Shown here: piece after piece, positions 24,438 to 34,090 of the stretch
Layout of the letters: each line of letters begins with the position of its first letter
How positions within the stretch are numbered: position 1 is the stretch's first letter
From: Desulfurivibrio sp044068625
GTDB lineage: Bacteria; Desulfobacterota; Desulfobulbia; Desulfobulbales; Desulfurivibrionaceae
NCBI RefSeq assembly: GCF_044068625.1
Contig: NZ_JBIPKH010000001.1
Coordinates: forward strand, 186,001 to 250,000
DNA: 64,000 nucleotides
Direction of reading: 5' to 3'
Notes under the pieces: model-generated
Told to the model about the DNA's origin: nothing
What the model saw: the letters and a program-made list of their open reading frames with translations, nothing else
Databases searched by the model: none
Translations under genes and position numbers: made by a program

Positions 24438-26972
24438 CTATGCTTGCCTTGGTTTGGTTTGTGCCTCGGGGGACTGCCCCCCCTCCGCCTGACGATCCAG
24501 CAGCGCCCTGACGGCCCGGACCAGCTCCATCATCTCCAGAGGCTTTTGCAGATAGAGATCGACCCCCTGGGCCTCCGCTCCGGCCTTGCTGGTTATTTCG
24601 CTGTGGCCGCTGCAGAGGATCACGGGGGTGCGCGGGCGCAGAGCCTTGACCTCGGCCGCCAGCCGCAGACCGTTCATGGCGGGCATGGTCAGATCGGTGA
24701 TCACCAGTTGGTAGCGATCCGGGTTCTCCCGGAAACTCTCAAGCCCTTGGGCCCCGTTTCGGCAAACGGTAACCCGATAACCATAGAGGGCCAGAACCTC
24801 CCGGCCCAGCTCGGCAATGTTCTCCTCGTCATCGACCAACATGAGCTGTTCGCTGCCGACCCGCAACGGGGCCTCCACCACCGGGGCGGGGATCTGATCG
24901 GGCTCCCGATCGACAATGGGCAGATAGACATGGAAGGTGGTCCCCTGGCCCGGCTCACTGTAAACCTTGATGACTCCCCGGTGGCCGCTGACAATGCCGT
25001 GGACCACGGCCAGACCCAGGCCGGTTCCCCGGCCGATCTCCTTGGTGGTGAAATAGGGCTCAAAGATCTTAGTCAACGTCTCCGGGGCCATGCCGCAACC
25101 GGTGTCACTAACCTCCAGGCGCAGGTAGCGGCCCGGAGGCAGCATGATCAGTTCCGGCCGCCGCTCGTGGGCTGCGACCACGATCTCCCGCAGGGTTACC
25201 CCCAACACCCCGCCGCTCTCCAGCATGGAGTGGTAGGCGTTGGTGGCCAGATTCATGATGACCTGATGGAGCTGGGTGGGATCCCCCAGAATGGTGGCGG
25301 TACTTTCCAGGGATTGCCGCAGTTCAATGGAAGCGGGGATGGAGGAGCGCAGCAGTTTCAAGGCCTCCTTAACAATCGGGGCAACCTGGACCGACTTTTT
25401 CTCGTGTTCCGTTTGACGGCTGAAGGTAAGAATCTGGCTGACCAGATCGGTGGCCCGCTTGATGGCCGCCCTGACCTGGACGGCATTTTGGGCGATCCGC
25501 TCATCGTGGCCGACCTTCAGCAGGATCAGTTGAACATAGCCGGCGATGGCCGTCAAAATATTGTTGAAGTCATGGGCAATACCGCCGGCCAGGTTGCCGA
25601 TGGCCTCCATCTTCTGGGCCTGGCGCAACTGACGCTCCAGGGCCAGCTTCTCGGTGATATCCTTGGCGATATGGACAATTTGGGTAAATTCCCCCTTTTC
25701 ATCGGCCACCGGCGAGGTGGTGATCAGGAAGGTTTTACCCAGCTTGTCATGGTGGATCTCCGCCGAACTCACCCGGCAATGCTCCATGGTCGCAACCCCC
25801 GGGCAGCCTTCACAGGCGGCCGGCAGGTCGGCGAAAACCCGGTAACAGTGCTGGCCGATGAGACTGCCGGGCTCGGCCCCCAGGATGCGGTGGGCGGCCT
25901 TATTGGCCCGGATAATCTGGAGATTGCCGTCCATAATGGTAACGATATCACCGATGGCATCAAAGGTCCGCTCCCAGGCGGCATGGGAACTGGCCAGCTT
26001 ACCGATCAGCCTGCTGAAACTGAGGTGGAGAACCGTCAGGGTAATGCCCAGCAGAATGGCGGAAAAGAACAGGGAGCGGGCGATGAAGGTTCGCTTGGCG
26101 GCCAAAGCGCCGGTGATCTCCTGCATGACCACAAAACCACCCAACGGCTCACCTTTAAAGTCGTTAAAAGTGGGAAAGGTATGCAGCAGATAGGTGTTGC
26201 CGTCAAGGGTGAAGCGCTGCTCGGCCAGGGAGAGATCCAACTCCCGGGGCAGTTGCCGGAAAAGGGGCTCGCCATGGGTCAGCAGGGTATGCTGACCCAG
26301 AACGATGCTCTCCCGGTCGGTGATGACCGCCTGCCAGTTGTCGGTCAGAAAATAGGTGGTGATCGGTGATTCCAGCAGCTTCCGCAGGGATTCCAGCACG
26401 GTATCGACCCGGATCCCCAACTCAACCACCCCGGCGTAGGAGCCCTGATGAAAAACCGGCTGAATAACCCGATAGAAGGCGTCGTAGATCCCGATTTCGT
26501 AGCCGGTGATCGCTTTTTGTTCCCGGTGAACCTGCTGGATGGCCGGCCGGATCCGGCGGAGATCGTCGCCAAACTTCTCCGGGGTGTGCATCCGGAGAAA
26601 GGAGCGGCCATCGGGCAGGTGGTAATGCATGATATATAGATTGGGGTTCTCACGCAGCAGAGCCTGATAAAGGGGGAGGGTCAGCCGGTAAAGCCCCTGG
26701 CGGTCCTGGTTGAACAGGGCCGCGCCAATCCCCGGGTTGAGCTGCAGGAGGCTGTGCAGGCGATTTTGGTAAGGGGTGAACGAATAAAGATCGACATTGT
26801 TGATGGTTAGTGCGATCGATTCCTGTTGGTCGTGAATAACCCCCTCGATGGTCCGGTCGTGGAGCAGCATCCCCTGGTAAAAAAAAGCCGCCGCCAGGGT
26901 GACCACGACAACGGCAACCAGGACTGTGGCCTTTTCCTTCTCATCTTTGGGCAGCAGATTCTTAAGGCGCAT
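24438..26972 (-). CDS. Hybrid sensor histidine kinase with PAS and C-terminal receiver
   Basis: 844 residues. Membrane helix at about 15-37, an extracytoplasmic sensing domain of about 250 residues, second helix at about 290-320, PAS domain (about 330-450) with CYRVFADLPAACEGCPG cysteines, HisKA with the phospho-acceptor in GIAHDFNNIL, HATPase with TGCGMAPETL and GTGLGLAVVHGI, and a receiver domain at about 720-835 (acceptor in TDLTMPAMNG, Lys in LQKPLE). The PAS cysteines suggest redox or metal sensing, but that is inference. No separate response regulator with an output domain is adjacent. Confidence 0.92.
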   Translation of the reverse strand: MRLKNLLPKDEKEKATVLVAVVVVTLAAAFFYQGMLLHDRTIEGVIHDQQESIALTINNVDLYSFTPYQNRLHSLLQLNPGIGAALFNQDRQGLYRLTLPLYQALLRENPNLYIMHYHLPDGRSFLRMHTPEKFGDDLRRIRPAIQQVHREQKAITGYEIGIYDAFYRVIQPVFHQGSYAGVVELGIRVDTVLESLRKLLESPITTYFLTDNWQAVITDRESIVLGQHTLLTHGEPLFRQLPRELDLSLAEQRFTLDGNTYLLHTFPTFNDFKGEPLGGFVVMQEITGALAAKRTFIARSLFFSAILLGITLTVLHLSFSRLIGKLASSHAAWERTFDAIGDIVTIMDGNLQIIRANKAAHRILGAEPGSLIGQHCYRVFADLPAACEGCPGVATMEHCRVSSAEIHHDKLGKTFLITTSPVADEKGEFTQIVHIAKDITEKLALERQLRQAQKMEAIGNLAGGIAHDFNNILTAIAGYVQLILLKVGHDERIAQNAVQVRAAIKRATDLVSQILTFSRQTEHEKKSVQVAPIVKEALKLLRSSIPASIELRQSLESTATILGDPTQLHQVIMNLATNAYHSMLESGGVLGVTLREIVVAAHERRPELIMLPPGRYLRLEVSDTGCGMAPETLTKIFEPYFTTKEIGRGTGLGLAVVHGIVSGHRGVIKVYSEPGQGTTFHVYLPIVDREPDQIPAPVVEAPLRVGSEQLMLVDDEENIAELGREVLALYGYRVTVCRNGAQGLESFRENPDRYQLVITDLTMPAMNGLRLAAEVKALRPRTPVILCSGHSEITSKAGAEAQGVDLYLQKPLEMMELVRAVRALLDRQAEGGQSPEAQTKPRQA

Positions 26973-27216
26973 CTAGTCCGTTAGTCAAGAGTGCGGTGAC
27001 AACCGCCCACCGCCTTGCTCCCCCTGGAGTTTAAGAGTCCCTTACGCTTTGCCGCCCCTCCGACAAAACCGTCCAGAGGCATTGTAGAAAAAATCCGGCC
27101 GCACACCAATAAAAAAAGTAATTTCCTTACCCTTTGGTTTTTTCAGTAAGGGCTGCTATCATAGGCCTTTAATTTATGACAGTACCGTTTTTTTCAACCA
27201 AGCAGGGAAAGAAACC

Positions 27217-29496
27217 ATGGCCGGAGATGAAGCAACCCCTAAAGGCAGCAGTAATCAAGGCAAAATCTTGCTCCTGGGCTCCAAGGTGCGGATCACCAAC
27301 ATGCCGGTCAAGGAGGTCAGCCTGTTGCAGGAGGGCAGCCTGCCGGCCTACGGCTACAACCCCGGCGACCAGATCGAACTGCTGGCCGGCGCGGTGGGCA
27401 TCGAACATGGCCGCCTGGAGCAGACCCACACCTGGCTGACCGCTTTCCTGGGGGACGCCGCGCCGACCCCGGAGATTGACTCCTTCACTTACGGGGAGCA
27501 GAAGGAGATCTACCAGATTTTCCGTAACCGCCTGGCCACCCCCGGCAGCAAAGCGGAAAAAGGCTGGTTCATGTTCCAGCAGTTCCTGCCTCCGGAGGGC
27601 CGACGCGCCAGCACCCACGATCTGGAGATCACCGCTGCCAACCGGGGGATTATGGGCGGTAACCGGGGGATCATGGTGGTGGACGACTCCGGCCACCCCC
27701 CCGCCGCCAGCGCCGAGCTGGCCGCGATCAACCCCGGCGCCTGGGTGATCGCCCTGGGGATCGGCGTGGCCCACTGGCGGGAATGGGCCCAGCGCTTCGG
27801 GGAAAAATTCTGCCTCTTCTGCCGGCTCTCCGACCTGGAAACCACCCGGATGGAGATGGACAGCTCGGTGATCTGGGAAACCATCGTGGCCATGGCCCTG
27901 CGGGCCCTGCGCACCTCGGAGGTGGGTCTGTGGGAAAACGATCGTTTTCTCTGCCATATCGTGGTGGAGATGTACCCCCATGGGGTGATGTACGTGGGGC
28001 CGGAAGGGGGCTTTTTCCGCCACCGGCGGGGTTGCCTGCCCGAGAAAAGCTCCCCCCGCCACAAGGGTTCGGCCCCCTGCTACGACACCCTGGCCACCTC
28101 GCTGCTGGCCGGTGACTGGCTGCAGTGCGGCGCCCCGCTGTTCTCCCGCAACGCCTTCTTCGACTACTCCACCCGGCTGCTGAAAAACTGGCGGCAACTG
28201 CACGAGGGCGGTTACGCCTTCGACCAGGCCCTGCGCCTGCCGGAGCTGGATTTCGCCTCGGTCTTCCCCGATGGTCGACCCTGCTCCTATCTGGAGCGGG
28301 AGGAAGACCCCTGCTTCATCGAGCTGCCGCCCCTGACCCCCGAGTTCGAGGGGGTGCTGGAGCTGGTCTCCTGTCAGCAGTGGCACGAGAACAAAAAGGA
28401 GGCGATCCGCGGCTTCTTTCCCTGGCCCGCCAGCCCCTTTGTCCGCCAGCGGATGGGACCCATGGCCGGCGATTGCATCGGGGTGATCGCCGAAGTACTC
28501 CACTATCTGAAAAACGAGGTAAGCTGGAAAAAGGGGTTTGAGGAGCTGCGGATGTTCCATGTCGGCCATCTCCGCACCACCGACCCGGCCGAGATCGAAC
28601 CGGTGGTAACCCTGCAGAACGTGATGGACTCCTACGTTTCCCGCGAGCAGGTACAACGACCGCTCTGCGTGGGGGTTTTCGGCCCGCCGGGCTCGGGCAA
28701 ATCCTTCGCGGTCAAGGAGGTGGCCCGGGTTATCGGTCGCCGTTTCGATATCAGCCCCTTTGATTTCTTTGAATTCAACCTGACCCAGTTCGACGGGCCG
28801 GCCGAGATCAACAGCGCCATCGACGCCATCCGGGCCTCGGTGGCCAAGGGCAAGGTACCCATCGTCTTCTGGGATGAGTTCGACTGCCGCTACGACCGCC
28901 ATGAGTTCGGCTATCTGCGCTATTTTCTCCCCGCCATGCAGGACGGCATCACCTATGTCCACGGGGTGCCTTACAACATCGGCCGCTCCATCTTCGTCTT
29001 TGCCGGCGGGGTCAAGGCCAGCTACGACGGCATGGCCGCCCTGCTTAATCCCGCCCAACCGGAGACCCTGCAACTGGCCCGCACCCTTAAAATTCCCGAT
29101 TTCCTCAGCCGGTTGCGGGTGGTGCTGGATATCGACGATATCGTCATCCCCCCCGAACTGCTCTGCGGCAAGGCCGGCCCCCAGGAGCTGGCCCGGCTGC
29201 GGCGGATCCTGATCAAAAGAGCCTTCATCATCGCCCACCAGATGGACACCCACTGGAAAAAGGCGGCTCGCAAAACCTCCGGCCTGCTGCTGCGGCTGCT
29301 GCTGGCCGAATACAAGTTCGGCGCTCGCTCCATCGAGGCGGTTATCGAGGCCTCCGGGGCTTCCGATCGTCTGGTTTACGGGCTGCCGGAACTGATCGCT
29401 CCTTCCGCCGCCCGGGTCCATGCCTCCTGGCAGACGGAACTGGAGCGGTTGGTGGATCTGGCCCGCAAGCAGCAGGGTCTGCGTGAGGTCTGGTGA
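27217..29496 (+). CDS. Large AAA+ ATPase with uncharacterised N-terminal half
   Basis: 759 residues, start at 27217 after AGGGAAAG. The C-terminal third carries an AAA+ ATPase: Walker A GPPGSGKS (about 488-495) and Walker B PIVFWDEFDCRYDR. The N-terminal 450 residues have stretches such as NRGIMVVDD and NPGAWVIALGIG that faintly recall carbohydrate kinase folds; I cannot place them. No signal peptide or membrane helix. Monocistronic, divergent from the hybrid kinase (244 bp spacer with no clear signal). Confidence 0.7.
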   Translation: MAGDEATPKGSSNQGKILLLGSKVRITNMPVKEVSLLQEGSLPAYGYNPGDQIELLAGAVGIEHGRLEQTHTWLTAFLGDAAPTPEIDSFTYGEQKEIYQIFRNRLATPGSKAEKGWFMFQQFLPPEGRRASTHDLEITAANRGIMGGNRGIMVVDDSGHPPAASAELAAINPGAWVIALGIGVAHWREWAQRFGEKFCLFCRLSDLETTRMEMDSSVIWETIVAMALRALRTSEVGLWENDRFLCHIVVEMYPHGVMYVGPEGGFFRHRRGCLPEKSSPRHKGSAPCYDTLATSLLAGDWLQCGAPLFSRNAFFDYSTRLLKNWRQLHEGGYAFDQALRLPELDFASVFPDGRPCSYLEREEDPCFIELPPLTPEFEGVLELVSCQQWHENKKEAIRGFFPWPASPFVRQRMGPMAGDCIGVIAEVLHYLKNEVSWKKGFEELRMFHVGHLRTTDPAEIEPVVTLQNVMDSYVSREQVQRPLCVGVFGPPGSGKSFAVKEVARVIGRRFDISPFDFFEFNLTQFDGPAEINSAIDAIRASVAKGKVPIVFWDEFDCRYDRHEFGYLRYFLPAMQDGITYVHGVPYNIGRSIFVFAGGVKASYDGMAALLNPAQPETLQLARTLKIPDFLSRLRVVLDIDDIVIPPELLCGKAGPQELARLRRILIKRAFIIAHQMDTHWKKAARKTSGLLLRLLLAEYKFGARSIEAVIEASGASDRLVYGLPELIAPSAARVHASWQTELERLVDLARKQQGLREVW

Positions 29497-29511
29497 ACGC
29501 TCGGGAAAAAC

Positions 29512-29543
29512 TTGACAATAAGTGGCTGCCTAAATTATTTTAG
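29512..29543 (+). promoter_or_regulatory. Promoter and probable autoregulatory operator of the DtxR-type gene
   Basis: TTGACA (29512-29517), 17-bp spacer, TTATTT (29535-29540). The inverted repeat CTAAA-N4-TTTAG (29530-29543) covers the -10 box, where an Fe/Mn-responsive regulator would block transcription of its own gene. Confidence 0.55.
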
Positions 29544-29578
29544 TGGTTCCGAAAACAGTTCATCGAGGAACTACAATC

Positions 29579-30073
29579 ATGCCCAAAAGCGGAAAACGTC
29601 TCAGTGCCAGCCTGGAAGATTACCTGGAGACCATCCACCATATCGTGGCCGAGAAGCAGGTGGCGCGGGCCAAGGAGATCGCCACCCGGCTCAAGGTGAG
29701 CCGTTCGTCGGTGACCGAGGCCTTTCGCTCCCTCTCCCAGAAAGGGTTGATCAACTACGCCCCCTACGAGGTGATCACCCTGACCCCCGCCGGGGAGAAG
29801 GCCGCCCGGGATGTTATTCAACGCCACCAGGCGTTGAAGGACTTCTTCCTGCGGGTCCTGGCGGTGGATGAGGAGCTGGCGGAAGAGGGGGCCTGCCAGA
29901 TCGAGCATACCGCCCCCCGGGAGATCATTGATCGCCTGAGCCTGCTGATGAATTTTGTCGATGAGTGCCCCCGGGGTGGGGCCGACTGGATCAAAAGCTT
30001 CAGCCGTTACTGCCGGGGGGGCAAAACCCCGGAAAAATGCCAGGAATGTATCACTCTTTGCCTGGACAAATAA
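29579..30073 (+). CDS. DtxR/MntR-family metal-dependent transcriptional regulator
   Basis: 164 residues from ATG 29579 (AGGA upstream). N-terminal winged helix: SLEDYLETIHHIV, then ATRLKVSRSSVTEAFRSLSQKGLI as the recognition region, followed by the dimer/metal domain HQALKDFFLRVLAVDEELAEEGACQIEH with Glu, Cys and His ligands in the expected places (EEGACQIEH). The C-terminal tail has a further cysteine cluster, CRGG...CQECITLC, that could bind an extra metal. No SH3-like third domain. Confidence 0.88.
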   Translation: MPKSGKRLSASLEDYLETIHHIVAEKQVARAKEIATRLKVSRSSVTEAFRSLSQKGLINYAPYEVITLTPAGEKAARDVIQRHQALKDFFLRVLAVDEELAEEGACQIEHTAPREIIDRLSLLMNFVDECPRGGADWIKSFSRYCRGGKTPEKCQECITLCLDK

Positions 30074-30162
30074 TGACAAGCCCGGGCGGTCACCCCATGG
30101 GGCCGACCGTTGAGCGCCGCAATCCGCAAGTAACAACCGAAAGGGAAAGAAGAGGGTAAAAA

Positions 30163-30348
30163 ATGGAAGGATCTTTTCGCGAGGGCTGGTTCAAGCACCC
30201 CACTCTGGGCTTGATTCGCATTTTCATCAAGGGCCCGGACTGGGTCTACGTCTGCTACACCAGTAATGGCGAGAAGGCCCTTTCCAAGGAAAGGCCGCTG
30301 GACAGCTGGACCTGGGCTTTAAGCGAACCCAGCGGCGCCACCCACTGA
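30163..30348 (+). CDS. Small hypothetical protein
   Basis: 61 residues, ATG at 30163 with AAGAGGG upstream and a strong terminator right after. Aromatic-rich (WFKHP, DWVYVCY, DSWTWAL), no signal peptide or known motif. 89 bp downstream of the DtxR-type gene, probably co-transcribed. Confidence 0.55.
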   Translation: MEGSFREGWFKHPTLGLIRIFIKGPDWVYVCYTSNGEKALSKERPLDSWTWALSEPSGATH

Positions 30349-30370
30349 ACTGACCCCACCACCGCCCAAC

Positions 30371-30404
30371 GGGGGATGGACACCCCATCCCCCGGCTTTT
30401 TTTT
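30371..30404 (+). terminator. Terminator after the small hypothetical gene
   Basis: GGGGGATGG pairs with CCATCCCCC around a short loop, followed by T8. It ends plus-strand transcription against the convergent aminotransferase gene. Confidence 0.9.
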
Positions 30405-31620
30405 AGCTCAACCCCGCCAAGGCTTTGGCCAGTCTTTGCATCCCCGCCTCCAGGATCTCCATCGAAGTGGCAAAAGAGAAACGGATAAACTGGTCGGCCC
30501 CAAAGGCCGCCCCCGGCACCGTGGCCAGCAGGGCCTCCTCCAGCAGATAATCGGCCAGGCTCACCGAATCATTGATCACCTTGCCGCTGCTGCTCTTTTT
30601 GCCGAAATAGGCCGAAACGTTGGGAAAGACGTAGAAGGCTCCCCGGGGACGCACGCAGCTCACCCCCGGGATGGCGGTCAAGGCGCCGATGATGAAATCC
30701 AGCCGGGGCAAAAAGGCATCGCGCATCGCCCGGGGAAAATCCTGGGGGCCGGTGAGGGCCGCCAGGGCCGCCTTCTGGGCCACCGAGGAGGGGTTGGAGG
30801 TGGCCTGACTCTGAATCTTGTTCATCGCCGCGATGATATGCTTGGGGCCGGCGGTGTAGCCGATCCGCCAGCCGGTCATGGCAAACGACTTGGAGACCCC
30901 GTTGAGGATCAGGGTCCGCTGGGCCAGTCGGGGGTCCACATCCAGGATGTGGGGCAACTTCCCTCCCCCATAAACGATGGTGTCGTAGATATCATCGGAG
31001 ATCACCACCCAGCCCCGCTCCAGGGCCAGCTCTCCGATGGCCGCCAGGGCCCTGGCGGAAAGCACCGAGCCGGTGGGGTTGGAGGGGCTGTTGAGAATAA
31101 TGCCCCGGGTCTTGGCGGTGGCGTAGCGGGCCAGCACCGCCGGGTCCAGGTCGAAATCGCTCTTTTCATCCAGGGGCACGATCACCGGGGTGGCGCCGGC
31201 CAGCTGAATAATCGGCGGATAACTGACCCAGTAGGGGGCCGGCACCAGCACTTCGTCGCCGGGGCCGAACAGGGCCTGGGCCATGTTGTAGAGCCCATGC
31301 TTGCCGCCGCAGCTGACCTGGATCTGGTCGGGTTGATAGTGCCAGCCATGATCGGCGACCATCCGATCGCAAACCGCTTGGCGCAGGGGTAGAATGCCGG
31401 GAACCGGGGTGTAACGGGTGAAGCCCTGATCAATGGCCTCCTTGCCAGCCTCCCGCACATGGGCCGGAGTGTCGAAATCCGGCTCTCCGACGCTGAAGTT
31501 CAACACATCGGCGCCCTCGGCTTTCAACGCCTTGGCCTTGGCATCCACCGCCAGGGTGGGCGAAGCCTTGATCTCTTTCACCCGGGCCGCCAGTTCAACG
31601 GGAGCATCCATAATCGTCAT
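30403..31620 (-). CDS. Aspartate/aromatic aminotransferase (class I PLP)
   Basis: 405 residues. PLP enzyme of the AspC-Ib type: SVGEPDFDTP near residue 45, CGGKHGLYNMAQALF, NSPSNPTGSV, SDDIYD and the PLP lysine in NGVSKSFAMTGWRIGY (about residue 240), arginine of FIRFSFATS at the C-terminus. Start ambiguous: GGAGG lies 2 bp before ATG 31620 and 11 bp before ATG 31611. Aspartate is the usual substrate but aromatic activity cannot be excluded. Confidence 0.9.
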   Translation of the reverse strand: MTIMDAPVELAARVKEIKASPTLAVDAKAKALKAEGADVLNFSVGEPDFDTPAHVREAGKEAIDQGFTRYTPVPGILPLRQAVCDRMVADHGWHYQPDQIQVSCGGKHGLYNMAQALFGPGDEVLVPAPYWVSYPPIIQLAGATPVIVPLDEKSDFDLDPAVLARYATAKTRGIILNSPSNPTGSVLSARALAAIGELALERGWVVISDDIYDTIVYGGGKLPHILDVDPRLAQRTLILNGVSKSFAMTGWRIGYTAGPKHIIAAMNKIQSQATSNPSSVAQKAALAALTGPQDFPRAMRDAFLPRLDFIIGALTAIPGVSCVRPRGAFYVFPNVSAYFGKKSSSGKVINDSVSLADYLLEEALLATVPGAAFGADQFIRFSFATSMEILEAGMQRLAKALAGLS

Positions 31621-31653
31621 TACCTCCAGTGGGTTAGCTGATATAGTTAAAAT

Positions 31654-32463
31654 TCAGTAGTAAACCTGCCACAGGGTCAAACCGCAGGCCGGGGCAGTGG
31701 GGCCGGCCAGGGCGCGATCACCACCGGCCAGCAGTTCGCCGAGGGATTCCGGGCGCCGTCGGCCCCGGCCCACCTCAATCAGGGTTCCGGCAATGTTGCG
31801 CACCATATGGCGCAAAAATCCGTCACCGGCCACCAGCAGGCGATAGCTCTCCCCTCCCGCCCGACGCTGCTCAACCATGGGGCCCCATCCCCTTTCATCC
31901 CGCTCCAGAGTCAAACGGCTCAAGCAACGCACCGCGCCCCGCCCCCGCTCGGCCTCCCCAGGGCCAGCCAAGGTGCGAGAACCGGTGGCCTCGAAGGCGG
32001 AAAAATCATGTTCCCCGATAAGTAGGGGCAGGGCCTTCCGCGCCGCCTCCAGATCAAAGGCGCCGGGGAAATGGGCGCAATAGAGGCGCCGACTGGGGGG
32101 CATGACCACGGCGGTGGTAAAAAAATAGAGATAGGCCTTGCCCCGGGCGCTGAACCGGGCGTGAAAACCGCTCTCGACCTCCTCGGCCGCCAGGATGCGA
32201 ATATCGGGGGGCAACATACTGTTCAGGCCCCGCCGGTAGGCGTCCAAGGGTAAGCTCCGTTGGGGCTGAAAATTGGCCACCATCCCCAGGGCATGGACCC
32301 CGGCGTCGGTCCGGCCGGCCCCATGGACCACCACCCGCTGCCCCAGCATCCGCCCCAGGGCCGCCTCCAGCGACTCCTGGATGGTGGGACGATGGCGCTG
32401 ACGCTGCCAGCCGTCATAGGCGGTGCCGTCGTAGGCGATGGTCAGCTTGACGTTGGCGGCCAT
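31654..32463 (-). CDS. truA: tRNA pseudouridine(38-40) synthase
   Basis: 269 residues from the ATG at 32463 (AAGG upstream). Catalytic Asp in GAGRTDAGVHALG, with YDGTAYDGWQRQ at the N-terminus and FLRHMVRNIAGTLIEVGRG in the C-terminal half. A short arginine-rich insertion (about 170-185) is present. It follows argC by 8 bp. Confidence 0.95.
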   Translation of the reverse strand: MAANVKLTIAYDGTAYDGWQRQRHRPTIQESLEAALGRMLGQRVVVHGAGRTDAGVHALGMVANFQPQRSLPLDAYRRGLNSMLPPDIRILAAEEVESGFHARFSARGKAYLYFFTTAVVMPPSRRLYCAHFPGAFDLEAARKALPLLIGEHDFSAFEATGSRTLAGPGEAERGRGAVRCLSRLTLERDERGWGPMVEQRRAGGESYRLLVAGDGFLRHMVRNIAGTLIEVGRGRRRPESLGELLAGGDRALAGPTAPACGLTLWQVYY

Positions 32464-32471
32464 GGAAGCCC

Positions 32472-33509
32472 TTAAGGAAACAGCGGCACCAGATGCAAAC
32501 CCTGCTCTTCGGGGAAACCGCAAAGCAGGTTGAGATTCTGAACCGCCTGGCCGGCCGCGCCCTTGACCAGATTATCGATGGCCGAGAGCAGGATCACCCG
32601 GCCGGTCCGGCTGTCCAGCCGCAGGGCCAGATCACAGAAGTTGCTGCCCCGTACATACTGGGTGGCCGGCAACTGCCCGTCGGGCAACACCCGCACAAAC
32701 GGTTCCCCGGCATAAAAATCGGTCAGCAGCCTGGTAAGACCGGCCTGGTCGATTTCAGCGGTCAGCTGGGCGTAGATGGTGCTGAGCATTCCCCGGGACA
32801 TCGGCACCAGATGGGGGGTAAAACTGACCGCCAAAGAGCGGCCACAGAGCTGGCCCAGCTCCTGTTCGATTTCGGGGGTATGGCGATGCTCGGCCACCTT
32901 GTAGGCCCGAAAACCGTCGGTCACCTCGCAGTAGAGGGTACCCACCGCGGCGGCTCGCCCCGCCCCGGAAGTACCGCTTTTGGCGTCGATAACCAGGGTA
33001 TCGGGATCGATGCATCCCGCCTTGAGCAGGGGGGCCAACGCCAGCAGAACACTGGTGGGATAGCAGCCGGGATTGGCAACCAGCCGGGTCTTGGCAATGG
33101 CCTCCCGATGCAACTCCGGCAAGCCGTAGACCGCTTCGGCCAGCAACTCCGGGGCCGAATGGGCCTGGTACCACTGTTCGTAAACCTGCTGCTGGTGAAG
33201 ACGAAAATCGGCCGAAAGATCGATCACCTTGGCCCCGGTGGCCAGCAGGCCCGGGACCACCGCCATGGCGGTCTGATGGGGTACGGCGGTGAAAAAAAGA
33301 TCGGCCCGGCCGGCGGGATCAAGACCGGTTGGGTCCTCGCAGACCAGATCGGTTTTCCCCGCCAGATGGGGAAAAACCTGGGCCAGGGCCTTGCCGGCGT
33401 ACTGGCGGGAGGTGGCCAGAGTGAGTTCAACCTGGGGATGGTTGACCAGCAGGCGCACCAATTCGGCCCCGGTATAGCCGGAAGCCCCGATAATTCCAAC
33501 CCTTATCAT
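32472..33509 (-). CDS. argC: N-acetyl-gamma-glutamyl-phosphate reductase
   Basis: Arginine synthesis, NADPH-dependent reduction of acetylglutamyl phosphate. 345 residues, ATG 33509 with GGGGG 8 bp upstream. NADP-binding GIIGASGYTGAELVRLL at residues 5-21, catalytic Cys in NPGCYPTSV, and the conserved KSGTSGAGR and HTPEIEQEL stretches. It is transcribed toward truA. Confidence 0.96.
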   Translation of the reverse strand: MIRVGIIGASGYTGAELVRLLVNHPQVELTLATSRQYAGKALAQVFPHLAGKTDLVCEDPTGLDPAGRADLFFTAVPHQTAMAVVPGLLATGAKVIDLSADFRLHQQQVYEQWYQAHSAPELLAEAVYGLPELHREAIAKTRLVANPGCYPTSVLLALAPLLKAGCIDPDTLVIDAKSGTSGAGRAAAVGTLYCEVTDGFRAYKVAEHRHTPEIEQELGQLCGRSLAVSFTPHLVPMSRGMLSTIYAQLTAEIDQAGLTRLLTDFYAGEPFVRVLPDGQLPATQYVRGSNFCDLALRLDSRTGRVILLSAIDNLVKGAAGQAVQNLNLLCGFPEEQGLHLVPLFP

Positions 33510-33573
33510 TAACAATTCCCCCTTCTCTTCTCAAAATAGCCCGGGGACGACCCGCCCGGGAGGTACAACGCAA

Positions 33574-33610
33574 AAAAGGGAAGGAGCTCTTGGCGAGCGC
33601 CTTCCCTTTT
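33574..33610 (-). terminator. Terminator of the tRNA-Gly/rplM/rpsI unit
   Basis: AAAAGGGAAGG pairs with CCTTCCCTTTT around a 15-nt loop; on the minus strand a T6 run follows. Confidence 0.85.
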
Positions 33611-33665
33611 GCCGTCGTGCATAGGCTGACGATTCCGAGGCCGAAAAGGCGGCCCCGCCTCCCTT

Positions 33666-34061
33666 TTAACGCTTGGAGAACTGGAATCTGGCCCGCGCCC
33701 CGCGCTGGCCATACTTTTTCCGCTCCTTGCTCCGGGGATCACGGGTCAGCAGGCCGGCCCGCTTCAGGGTGGTGCGCAACTCGGGATCAGCCTCGGTCAG
33801 GGCCCGGGAGATCCCATGGCGCAGGGCCTCGGCCTGAGCGTTCTTGCCGCCGCCGCGCAGGGTGGCCATGACATCGAACTTAACCTTGGTCTCGGTGATC
33901 ACCAGCGGTTTTTCCACCACCGCCCGCGAATATTCGCCGCCATCGAAATAATCTTCCAACGCCCGCTTGTTGACCAGAATCTGGCCGCTGCCCGGCTTCA
34001 ACCAGACCCGCGCGATTGCCGTCTTGCGCTTGCCGGTGGCGTAAATGCTGTTATCTGCCAT
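33666..34061 (-). CDS. rpsI: Small-subunit ribosomal protein uS9
   Basis: 131 residues with ATGKRKTAIARVWLKPGSG at the start and the C-terminal RDPRSKERKKYGQRGARARFQFSKR-type tail ending in Lys-Arg that reaches the P site. 29 bp after rplM, the standard pair. Confidence 0.98.
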   Translation of the reverse strand: MADNSIYATGKRKTAIARVWLKPGSGQILVNKRALEDYFDGGEYSRAVVEKPLVITETKVKFDVMATLRGGGKNAQAEALRHGISRALTEADPELRTTLKRAGLLTRDPRSKERKKYGQRGARARFQFSKR

Positions 34062-34090
34062 GATCTCTCAAACTCCTGAATGGGGTTGGA

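Noticed and set aside
24219..26369. Long plus-strand open frame opposite the hybrid kinase
   Set aside because: Antisense shadow; the minus-strand frame has full PAS, HisKA, HATPase and receiver motifs.
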